Below are positions 1-5,334 of a stretch of DNA of 5,334 bases, one piece after another. Numbering within the stretch: the stretch's first letter is position 1; every line of letters starts with the position of its first letter. The position numbers were made by a program, and so were the translations under genes. The stretch is from Campylobacterales bacterium. GTDB taxonomy: Bacteria; Campylobacterota; Campylobacteria; Campylobacterales; JALSKU01. Location: the NCBI GenBank assembly GCA_027038235.1, contig JALVXV010000002.1, positions 1 to 5,334 of the forward strand, given 5' to 3'. The notes below the pieces were generated by a model. The model ran no database searches. It was given only the letters and a program-made list of their open reading frames with translations, and had not been told where the DNA came from.

Positions 1-448
1 CAAAGAATTTTACCTCATCTTTATCTACTCTTCTATTGAGTGTTATAACAACCTTATCCTTAAAAGATGCGATAGATTTTATATATGATTTTCTTAGCTT
101 TTTTTTATGAGTCTCTTCTTTCTTTTCATACTTTTTATAGTTTTTATAGCCGACCTCTTTAAAAAGTAAAGATAGCTCCTCTTGATAGTGTGCATAAGGA
201 ATATTTAAAATCTTTGAACCTCTTATCAAGGCTTTTATGGCTGAAATTTGAGCCTCTTTATCATCTTTGATGATAGCTTTTATATATTTGCTTTTTAAAT
301 CATGATAAATTCTAACTATATCACTCTTTTTAGCACTATTTAACTTGCTAGAAATTTGCAATATAGAACTATTTAGCTCTGAAGCTTCGCAAATAACTGC
401 TAAAAAAAATATAAAAATTAAAGATAAATATTTAACTCTTTTCCCCAT
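1..448 (-). CDS. amiA: N-acetylmuramoyl-L-alanine amidase (AmiA/AmiC-like), N-terminal 149 residues only, cut by the left window edge
   Basis: The reading frame is open from the ATG at 448 to base 1 and gives 149 codons. It begins with a Sec signal peptide: a basic start (MGKRVKY), a hydrophobic core at about residues 8-19 and a likely signal peptidase I cleavage after CEA (residue 22). Cys20 is preceded by Ile, so this is not a lipobox. Residues 25-95 look helical and resemble the N-terminal region I recall from Campylobacterota amidases (KYIKAIIKDD, then ALIRGSKILNI). A lysine-rich stretch covers about 97-124. From about residue 127 a beta segment (VVITLNRRVD) looks like the start of an AMIN domain, which targets periplasmic amidases to the cell wall. 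The zinc-dependent Amidase_3 catalytic domain would lie off the left edge, so catalysis cannot be confirmed. The family cleaves the bond between MurNAc and L-Ala during cell separation. The start overlaps the preceding gene by 17 bp. The frame is closed upstream by a TGA at 461-463, and the only other close start is a TTG at 451. The Shine-Dalgarno is weak, which suggests translational coupling. The symbol follows the syntenic C. jejuni and H. pylori genes. Confidence 0.82.
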   Translation of the reverse strand, partial: MGKRVKYLSLIFIFFLAVICEASELNSSILQISSKLNSAKKSDIVRIYHDLKSKYIKAIIKDDKEAQISAIKALIRGSKILNIPYAHYQEELSLLFKEVGYKNYKKYEKKEETHKKKLRKSYIKSIASFKDKVVITLNRRVDKDEVKFF

Positions 449-1529
449 CAACCAATCTACTCATCAACTCTTTTACACTTATAAGTTTATCAAGCCTATA
501 TCCATTGCTTCCTGTAAAAAACAGTCCATTTTCTTTATCTCCCATAAAAGCATCTGATAGGCGATCTGCTATACAATACCCTACTGCCTTTGCTTCAACT
601 CCCCTATGACAAGGTGCTACACAATTGCTAATACACTTTATTTTAGGTGCATTACCACTTTCAATTTTCTTAAAAAGTTCTGTTTTTACTCCTCTAGCAG
701 GATAACCCACAGGGGATTTGAAAAGTTTAATATCCTCCTTTTTTGAAGATAAAAGTATCTCTTTAAAATTTTTATCTGCATCACACTCATAAGTTCCTAT
801 AAATCTTGTCCCCATTTGAACACCTTTGCAGCCAAGAGATAAAAATTTATCTATATCATCCTTATCCCAAATACCACCTGCTGCAATAAGTGGAAAATCA
901 CCCCACTGTTTTATCTCTTCTAAAATTGGAGCTATCAAATTTTCTAGCTTATATGCCTCATCAAAACACTGCTCATAGGTAAAACCTTGATGTCCTCCAC
1001 TAAGTGGTCCCTCTACTATAACTGCATCAGGAACTCTATCATACCTTTGTGTCCATCTTTTACAAATAATTTTAAGTGCTTTAGCTGATGATACTATAGG
1101 CACAAGGGCAACATCAGGAAAATCCTTGGTAAATTCTGGCATATTTGTAGGAAGTCCTGCACCTGTTATAATGATATTTGCTCCAGCTTCACAAGAGTCT
1201 CTTACAACCCTACCATAGTCATTGATAGCATATAAAACATTGGTTGCTAAAGGTGCATCACCACAAATCTTTCTAGCATTTTTAAATATCTGTTTTAGTG
1301 CATCTTTTGAGTAAAAATTTATAGCCTCATAAGGTCTATTGTTTATATCTTTTTGGATATACTTTTTATCTTTATAATACCCTGTACCAACAGAGCTTAT
1401 AACACCCAAGCCACCCTCTTTGCTAACACTTCCAGCTAACCTATCCCAGCTAATTCCTACTCCCATTCCACCTTGTACTATTGGTATCTTGATGCTATGT
1501 TTGCCTATCTTTAAACTTTTGTATGACAT
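432..1529 (-). CDS. FMN-dependent nitronate monooxygenase / FabK-type enoyl-ACP reductase family protein
   Basis: This 365-residue TIM-barrel flavoprotein belongs to the 2-nitropropane dioxygenase family (PF03060). Family marks in order are the N-terminal PIVQGGMGVGIS (16-27), GLGVIS (40-45), ITGAGLP (121-127), EGPLSGGHQGF (173-183, His180 at the usual catalytic position), the phosphate-binding IAAGGIWD (215-222) and GVQMGTRF (236-243). The C-terminal part carries four cysteines at 299, 303, 307 and 319, followed by a GLFFTGSNGYR segment. The family includes nitronate monooxygenases, which oxidise nitronates with O2, and FabK-type NADH-dependent enoyl-ACP reductases. The sequence does not decide between them, so no symbol is given. 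The syntenic relatives are Cj1270c and HP0773. The ATG overlaps the tyrS stop by one base (TAATG) and has a good Shine-Dalgarno inside the last tyrS codons. Its own 3' end overlaps the amidase start. The protein is probably cytoplasmic, with no signal peptide or membrane segment. Confidence 0.88.
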   Translation of the reverse strand: MSYKSLKIGKHSIKIPIVQGGMGVGISWDRLAGSVSKEGGLGVISSVGTGYYKDKKYIQKDINNRPYEAINFYSKDALKQIFKNARKICGDAPLATNVLYAINDYGRVVRDSCEAGANIIITGAGLPTNMPEFTKDFPDVALVPIVSSAKALKIICKRWTQRYDRVPDAVIVEGPLSGGHQGFTYEQCFDEAYKLENLIAPILEEIKQWGDFPLIAAGGIWDKDDIDKFLSLGCKGVQMGTRFIGTYECDADKNFKEILLSSKKEDIKLFKSPVGYPARGVKTELFKKIESGNAPKIKCISNCVAPCHRGVEAKAVGYCIADRLSDAFMGDKENGLFFTGSNGYRLDKLISVKELMSRLVDGEKS

Positions 1530-2728
1530 TACTCAACCCTTACCTTAGCAAATTTTCTTTTTCCTACTTGTAGTATATATTCACCTTTTTGCAATTGTAG
1601 CTGCTCATCTTGACACTTTTTCCCATCTATCTTAACCGCACCCTGCTTTATATCTCTTCTAGCTTGTGAAGTTGAATTTTCTAAGCCTATTATATTTAAA
1701 GCTTTTGCTATCCATATGGGAGCTTCTAAAGTAAATTCATCCATATCACTTGGTAATTCTTTTTTTGCATGGACTTTATCAAATTCAACCTTTGCATTTT
1801 GTGCTTTATTGCTATCATGGTATCTTGCAACAATCTCTAAAGCTAACATCTCTTTAGCCTTTTTTGGATGCAATAAACCATCTTTTACACCCCTTTTAAG
1901 CTCCCCTATCTCCTCTAAATCCTTATTGCTTAAAACTTCATAATATTTCCACATAAGATCATCACTAATACTCATAATCTTACCAAACATATCATCAGGA
2001 CTCTCAGTAATTCCTATATAATTACCCAAAGATTTACTCATCTTATTGACCCCATCAAGCCCCTCAAGAAGTGGCATTGTGATAACTGCTTGTTCTTTAC
2101 CGACATTATAAGCTCTTTGAAGATGTCTGCCCATTAAAAGATTGAACTTTTGATCTGTTCCGCCCAACTCAATATCACTTTTTAATGCCACAGAATCATA
2201 TCCTTGAAGTAGTGGGTATAAAAACTCACTTATACTAATAGGTGTATTTGACTTAAATCTCTTTTCAAAATCCTCTCTTTCAAGCATTCTAGCTACATTA
2301 AAGGTAGTAGTAAGCTCAACTAGCCCAATACTACCCATTTGGGTAAACCACTTGGAGTTAAATACAATATCAGTTTTATCTGGATCTAATATCTTAAAAA
2401 CCTGCTGCTTATAAGTTTTGGCATTTTCTAAAACAGTTTCTCTATCAAGCTTTTTTCTTGTCTCATTTTTACCTGTAGGATCTCCAATCATGCCAGTAAA
2501 ATCACCTATGACAAACTGTACCCTTGCTCCATATTTTTGCATAAGAGCCATCTTTTGTATCAAAACTGTATGACCCAAATGAAGATCTGGTGCAGTAGGG
2601 TCAAATCCTGCTTTTATATAGTAATTTTCACCATTTTCATAGTAATTTTTTAAAAGCTTCACCACCCTCTCTTCATCAATGATCTCAGCTACACCTCTTT
2701 TTATCTCTTCTAAAGCCTTTTGTACCAT
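1529..2728 (-). CDS. tyrS: Tyrosine--tRNA ligase
   Basis: TyrS is a class I aminoacyl-tRNA synthetase that activates tyrosine with ATP and charges tRNA-Tyr in the cytoplasm. At 399 residues it is full length for the bacterial enzyme. The ATP-binding signature appears as HLGH (50-53), preceded by GFDPTAPDLH. Next come the nucleotide-binding fold segment GDFTGMIGDPTGK (75-87) and the tyrosine-pocket segment YPLLQGYD (171-178, with Tyr171, Gln175 and Asp178). ELGGTDQKFN (187-196) follows, and KMSKS lies at 229-233. An S4 RNA-binding domain fills about 335-399 (SQARRDIKQGAVKIDG). The HLGH form and the overall sequence fit the TyrZ-like subgroup rather than the E. coli TyrS type, though this is judged by eye. 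The ATG directly follows the spoT stop (TAGATG) and has an AAGGTGAG Shine-Dalgarno inside spoT. No T-box leader is present or expected, since there is no intergenic space. No anomaly was seen. Confidence 0.98.
   Translation of the reverse strand: MVQKALEEIKRGVAEIIDEERVVKLLKNYYENGENYYIKAGFDPTAPDLHLGHTVLIQKMALMQKYGARVQFVIGDFTGMIGDPTGKNETRKKLDRETVLENAKTYKQQVFKILDPDKTDIVFNSKWFTQMGSIGLVELTTTFNVARMLEREDFEKRFKSNTPISISEFLYPLLQGYDSVALKSDIELGGTDQKFNLLMGRHLQRAYNVGKEQAVITMPLLEGLDGVNKMSKSLGNYIGITESPDDMFGKIMSISDDLMWKYYEVLSNKDLEEIGELKRGVKDGLLHPKKAKEMLALEIVARYHDSNKAQNAKVEFDKVHAKKELPSDMDEFTLEAPIWIAKALNIIGLENSTSQARRDIKQGAVKIDGKKCQDEQLQLQKGEYILQVGKRKFAKVRVE
1537..1541 (-). promoter_or_regulatory. Shine-Dalgarno site of the flavoprotein gene, inside the tyrS 3' end
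   Basis: AAGGG on the minus strand lies seven bases before the flavoprotein ATG and within the last tyrS codons. A second AAGG is just upstream. The stop and start overlap as TAATG, a classic arrangement for translational coupling. Confidence 0.65.
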
Positions 2729-4891
2729 CTATCTCACCTTATTTGAACTATTGTTTACACTAAACAACTCTAAAGTTTTGTACTTCTCTTTTAATTGATT
2801 TGTTATTTTATCATAATTAGAGCTAGGAATTTCAACAATCAACTCAAAAAAGTCAGCTAACTGCTCCTCATCATTTCCAAGCTCTATACTTATAACATTT
2901 ATCCCTATTCTAGCTAAAAATGTCAAAAATGTTGCTAAAGAGCCTCTGGTATTTTCCAAAGTAACAATGATCTTAGTCCTATTAGGAAGATCACTCGCCC
3001 ACTTTACAAAAACCATAGGCTCTTTATTTTCTATAAGCTTCATAGCTTTTTCGCAAAGTTTATGGTGAATTATAACATTTGATCCCTTTTTAAAAGCTAC
3101 TATATCATCACCAATTTTAGGATGACAGCAATAATCAAATATAATATTTGATATAGAAAAATCTGCATAAAAGACTAGATGATCAAACTTCTGCTTTTTA
3201 AGCTTATGCTTTCTTATTTTTAAAATGGGAAAGAATATCCTATCAATACTTGAATATTTATTTAATACTGAAGCAATATCTCTTAAAAACTGCGAATCAG
3301 TAGCAACTTTATCTATCTTTTTATAAAATTTCTCTTTTCTAAGCCAGACTAAAAGCCTTCTCTCATCTACTTGAAAAATTGTGCTTAAAATATTTAGTGC
3401 AACTTTTTGATTTATCTCTCTTGTTTTTTGTCTGCAACTAAGAGCAATAGCATTTCTAGCTTTTGAAGTTTTAAGAGAATTTATCCAACTGCATCGATAT
3501 ATTGGTTTATTAGATGTTACAACATTTACAATATCTCCATTTTTAAGTTTAGTTAAAAGTGGCACCTTTTGTTTATTTACATATATCTCTTTGGCATGAT
3601 TTCCAACTTCAGTATGAACAATATATGCAAAGTCAAGTGCAGTAGTACCCTTTGGAAGAGTAAAAATATCTCCTCTTGGAGAGAAAACTGATATATCTTC
3701 GCTATATAGATCATTGGTTGCATACTCATAAAACTCTTGAATATTCTCATTTTCTCTATGCTCTTCTTGAAGCTCTTGTAGCCATTCAAGCTTTGGACTA
3801 AGACCACTCTCTTTGTATTTCCAATGAGCAGCTAAACCATACTCGGCAGATTTATGCATATCAAAAGTCCTCACCTGAGCCTCAATGATAGATTTATCAT
3901 CAAATACGGTAGTATGAATTGTTTGATAACCATTCTCTTTAGGAACTGCAATATAGTCTTTAAATCTCGATATTAATGGGCTAAAATTTAAATGTATAAT
4001 ACCAAGAGCTCTATAACACTCAAGAGGTTTTTCTACCAAAATTCTTATAGCTAAAAGATCTAAGACCTCCTCTATAGTTATACCCTTTCTCTGCATTTTT
4101 AGATAGATTGAATAGTGATGCTTTATTCTCTTTTGCAACTCAAAACTACCATCTATGAAACCATTATTTATAAGCAGTGTATGGATTTGAGAAATAAAAT
4201 GATTTAGTTTTAATTGAAACTGCTGAGAGTGCTCTTTTAAAAATTTATCTATCTTTTCATACTCCTTTGGCATAACTATAGAAAATGATATATCCTCTAA
4301 AACATTTTTTATAGTTGAGATTCCTAGCCTATGAGCTATAGGAGCATAAACTACCAATGTCTCTTCTGCTACTCTTTTTTGTTTTTCCAATCTTAATGCA
4401 TCAATTGTTAAAATATTATGCAATCTATCACAAAGCTTTATAACTAAAACTCTCACATCCTTAATAGATGCTACAAGCATCTTTCTAAAAGATAGTGCAG
4501 AATTTGCTAACTTTACTCCAAGATTTGAAGGTGCTAAATTTTCATCTCTTATCTCTACAATTTTTGTCAAACCTTCAACCAAGTTAGCAATAGAATTGGA
4601 AAACTCATCTCTTATCTGCTCTATTGTACACTCTGTATCCTCCACAACATCATGTAAAAGTGCAGCTACAATCATCTCCTTGTCGCCACCATAATTGGCA
4701 ACAATATATGCTACTAGTATTGGATGTACTGCATACTCTTCACCACTTTTTCGGTATTGCCCTTCATGATAGAAGATACAAAAGTTTAGAGCCTTTTCGA
4801 TAGTTTCATCAAACTCTACTTTGTAGTATAGCAGTTTTCTTGCATCTTCAATGCTTTTGCAAGATTTTACCTCTTGAATTAGATTTGTCAA
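2729..4891 (-). CDS. spoT: Bifunctional (p)ppGpp synthetase/hydrolase (RelA/SpoT homologue)
   Basis: This 720-residue long RSH enzyme makes and degrades the alarmone (p)ppGpp. The HD hydrolase domain spans about 30-190, with His56, His80-Asp81, Glu84-Asp85 and the DRLHN motif (155-159) intact. The synthetase domain spans about 220-360: RIKHHYSIY (255-263), Asp278 in DLLAIR, RFKDYIAVPKENGYQ (309-323) and Glu337. The Asp278-Glu337 spacing of 59 equals the Asp264-Glu323 spacing of Streptococcus Rel. The RFKD at 309-312 is the RxKD form of bifunctional enzymes, not the EXDD form of synthetase-only RelA. A TGS domain follows (about 400-460, SPRGDIFTLPKGTTALDFAY region), then a CCHP-GDDIVAF segment (588-600) and a C-terminal ACT domain (about 640-710). 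The start is a TTG. The next in-frame ATG is codon 73, inside the HD domain, and a stop lies two codons upstream, so TTG is the only sensible start. No strong Shine-Dalgarno is visible. The gene begins 3 bp after rpoZ, which suggests coupling. C. jejuni and H. pylori carry a single long RSH called SpoT, and this is probably the equivalent. Confidence 0.96.
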   Translation of the reverse strand: MTNLIQEVKSCKSIEDARKLLYYKVEFDETIEKALNFCIFYHEGQYRKSGEEYAVHPILVAYIVANYGGDKEMIVAALLHDVVEDTECTIEQIRDEFSNSIANLVEGLTKIVEIRDENLAPSNLGVKLANSALSFRKMLVASIKDVRVLVIKLCDRLHNILTIDALRLEKQKRVAEETLVVYAPIAHRLGISTIKNVLEDISFSIVMPKEYEKIDKFLKEHSQQFQLKLNHFISQIHTLLINNGFIDGSFELQKRIKHHYSIYLKMQRKGITIEEVLDLLAIRILVEKPLECYRALGIIHLNFSPLISRFKDYIAVPKENGYQTIHTTVFDDKSIIEAQVRTFDMHKSAEYGLAAHWKYKESGLSPKLEWLQELQEEHRENENIQEFYEYATNDLYSEDISVFSPRGDIFTLPKGTTALDFAYIVHTEVGNHAKEIYVNKQKVPLLTKLKNGDIVNVVTSNKPIYRCSWINSLKTSKARNAIALSCRQKTREINQKVALNILSTIFQVDERRLLVWLRKEKFYKKIDKVATDSQFLRDIASVLNKYSSIDRIFFPILKIRKHKLKKQKFDHLVFYADFSISNIIFDYCCHPKIGDDIVAFKKGSNVIIHHKLCEKAMKLIENKEPMVFVKWASDLPNRTKIIVTLENTRGSLATFLTFLARIGINVISIELGNDEEQLADFFELIVEIPSSNYDKITNQLKEKYKTLELFSVNNSSNKVR
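2733..2740 (-). promoter_or_regulatory. Shine-Dalgarno site of tyrS, inside the spoT 3' end
   Basis: The minus strand carries AAGGTGAG ending four bases before the tyrS ATG, with the AAGG core eight bases before it. It overlaps the last spoT codons (Lys-Val-Arg-stop). The stop and the next ATG abut (TAGATG), so tyrS can be translated by reinitiation as well as by direct loading. Confidence 0.65.
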
Positions 4892-4897
4892 TATTTA
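4889..4897 (-). other. rpoZ stop / spoT start junction, same reading frame
   Basis: On the minus strand the junction reads TAA ATA TTG. The rpoZ stop, one spacer codon and the spoT TTG start are all in one frame. The preceding 20 bases contain a run of seven A but no good Shine-Dalgarno. SpoT translation probably depends on ribosomes that have just finished rpoZ. Confidence 0.7.
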
Positions 4898-5113
4898 ATT
4901 ACTTTTTTTCGTAATTTCAGTTAAATCAAGTCTATCTTGAGCAATTTCCATCAATGCAATATCTGTAAACTTATATCTCTTCTTATCGATATCTATCATT
5001 GGCTCTGCTCCTGCACTAAGTTCCTCTACTCTTTTTGCTACTGCAATTGAGAGTAAATATCTATCATCATTTAAATTTGCTAAAGCTTTAGCTGTTATCT
5101 TTTCAAGTCTCAT
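4895..5113 (-). CDS. rpoZ: DNA-directed RNA polymerase subunit omega
   Basis: This small protein of 72 residues is close to the usual 70-90 for omega. Omega binds the beta-prime subunit, helps its folding and polymerase assembly, and in some bacteria contributes to a ppGpp-binding site. The conserved core is visible: ITAKALANLNDDRYLLSIAVAKRV at about 6-29 (quoted here as positions, key residues Arg18, Tyr19 and Lys27-Arg28), then YKFTDIALMEIAQDRL at about 47-62, matching the family's K-x-x-x-x-A-L-x-E-I pattern. The N-terminus is MRLEKIT rather than the MARVT of E. coli. The ATG at 5113 has an AAGGA Shine-Dalgarno six bases upstream. The gene sits between pyrH (20-bp gap) and spoT (3-bp gap). 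The order rpoZ-spoT also occurs in E. coli, and the full order matches Campylobacter and Helicobacter. Identification rests on both sequence and context. Confidence 0.93.
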   Translation of the reverse strand: MRLEKITAKALANLNDDRYLLSIAVAKRVEELSAGAEPMIDIDKKRYKFTDIALMEIAQDRLDLTEITKKSN

Positions 5114-5119
5114 GTTTTT

Positions 5120-5124
5120 TCCTT
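5120..5124 (-). promoter_or_regulatory. Shine-Dalgarno site of rpoZ
   Basis: On the minus strand AAGGA lies six bases before the rpoZ ATG, inside the 20-bp pyrH-rpoZ gap. It is a near-consensus ribosome binding site and supports the chosen start. The short A/T-rich gap has no room for a full promoter or hairpin terminator, so rpoZ is probably read on the pyrH transcript. Confidence 0.75.
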
Positions 5125-5133
5125 TTTATCTAT

Positions 5134-5334
5134 TTATTTTACTACTGAACATCCATCTAAATCGCCATTTTTTATAATATTTAAAAGATTTCCCTCTTTA
5201 AACATATTGCAAACAACAATAGGCAGAGAGTTATCTTTTGCTAAAGCAATAGATGTATCATCCATTACTTTTATATTATCTTTTAATGCATCATCATAGC
5301 TTAACCTATCAAGCTTTTTTGCATCGCTATATCT
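5134..5334 (-). CDS. pyrH: Uridylate kinase (UMP kinase), C-terminal 66 residues only, cut by the right window edge
   Basis: The frame is open from the right edge to a TAA at 5136-5134 and encodes the last 66 residues of PyrH. PyrH is the hexameric bacterial UMP kinase of the amino-acid-kinase fold that phosphorylates UMP to UDP in pyrimidine synthesis. The visible part matches the family C-terminus. It has a LDRLSYDDALK segment (E. coli has LTYSEVL at this position). IKVMDDTSIALAKDNSLPI follows, corresponding to the LKVMDLAAFTLARDHKLPI region. VVCNMFKEGNLL then corresponds to VFNMNKPGAL, and the end is DGCSVVK in place of GTLIT. The N-terminal phosphate-binding loop and UMP-binding residues are off the right edge. 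The gene is the most upstream of the block here. In Campylobacter and Helicobacter pyrH also directly precedes rpoZ. Confidence 0.95.
   Translation of the reverse strand, partial: RYSDAKKLDRLSYDDALKDNIKVMDDTSIALAKDNSLPIVVCNMFKEGNLLNIIKNGDLDGCSVVK

Noticed and set aside
387..392. Cys20 of the amidase as a lipoprotein attachment site
   Set aside because: The residue before Cys is Ile, whereas a lipobox needs a small residue such as Gly, Ala or Ser. CEA followed by Ser fits signal peptidase I better.
391..399. Run of eight A (eight T in the amidase coding strand) as a possible phase-variation tract in the signal peptide
   Set aside because: Campylobacterota phase-variable tracts are usually longer and often G/C runs. 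An eight-base A/T run is expected by chance in such AT-rich DNA.
345..557. Plus-strand open frame of 70 codons across the flavoprotein-amidase overlap
   Set aside because: It starts with TTG, has no recognisable Shine-Dalgarno or family motif, and lies antisense to two well supported genes.
1716..1943. Plus-strand open frame of 75 codons inside tyrS
   Set aside because: It is antisense to the anticodon-binding and linker part of a clear tyrosyl-tRNA synthetase and has no features of its own.
3577..3807. Minus-strand open frame of 76 codons inside spoT in another frame
   Set aside because: It overlaps the TGS domain coding region, and its translation has no recognisable motif. It is a shadow frame.
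4903..4909. Run of seven A at the end of rpoZ as a programmed frameshift site
   Set aside because: rpoZ and spoT are already in the same frame, so slippage would not join them. No stimulatory hairpin or upstream Shine-Dalgarno-like element stands out.

Overview
The window is a solid block of six genes, all on the minus strand, with almost no non-coding DNA. Read in the direction of transcription (right to left), the genes are pyrH (3' end only), rpoZ, spoT (a RelA/SpoT homologue), tyrS, a FabK/nitronate-monooxygenase-type flavoprotein, and the 5' end of an AMIN-domain N-acetylmuramoyl-L-alanine amidase (amiA/amiC-like). The DNA is AT-rich. From memory, this gene order matches Campylobacter jejuni (Cj1274c to Cj1269c) and Helicobacter pylori (HP0777 to HP0772). 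Together with the protein style, this points to a member of the Campylobacterota (Epsilonproteobacteria). Genus cannot be assigned from this window.

Layout: pyrH stops at 5134. A 20-bp gap with a good Shine-Dalgarno follows, then rpoZ (5113-4895). After 3 bp, spoT starts at a TTG (4891) in the same reading frame as rpoZ. The spoT stop directly abuts the tyrS ATG (TAGATG). The tyrS stop overlaps the flavoprotein ATG by one base (TAATG). The flavoprotein's last codons overlap the amidase start by 17 bp. No terminator or convincing promoter is visible between any of the genes, so they are probably co-transcribed and partly translationally coupled. The promoter must lie to the right of the window or inside upstream genes.

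Together the genes cover UMP phosphorylation, an RNA polymerase subunit, (p)ppGpp synthesis and hydrolysis, tyrosyl-tRNA charging, a flavin oxidoreductase of uncertain substrate, and peptidoglycan hydrolysis. The rpoZ-spoT pair joins the alarmone enzyme to a polymerase subunit that forms a ppGpp site in some bacteria, and the same pairing is found in E. coli.

I see no mobile element, CRISPR array, RNA gene, long repeat or novel system. This is conserved housekeeping DNA. The points worth a second look are modest: the in-frame rpoZ/spoT junction, a four-cysteine segment in the flavoprotein, an omega subunit without a canonical MAR N-terminus, an extended loop in the hydrolase domain of the (p)ppGpp enzyme, and a lysine-rich linker in the amidase.
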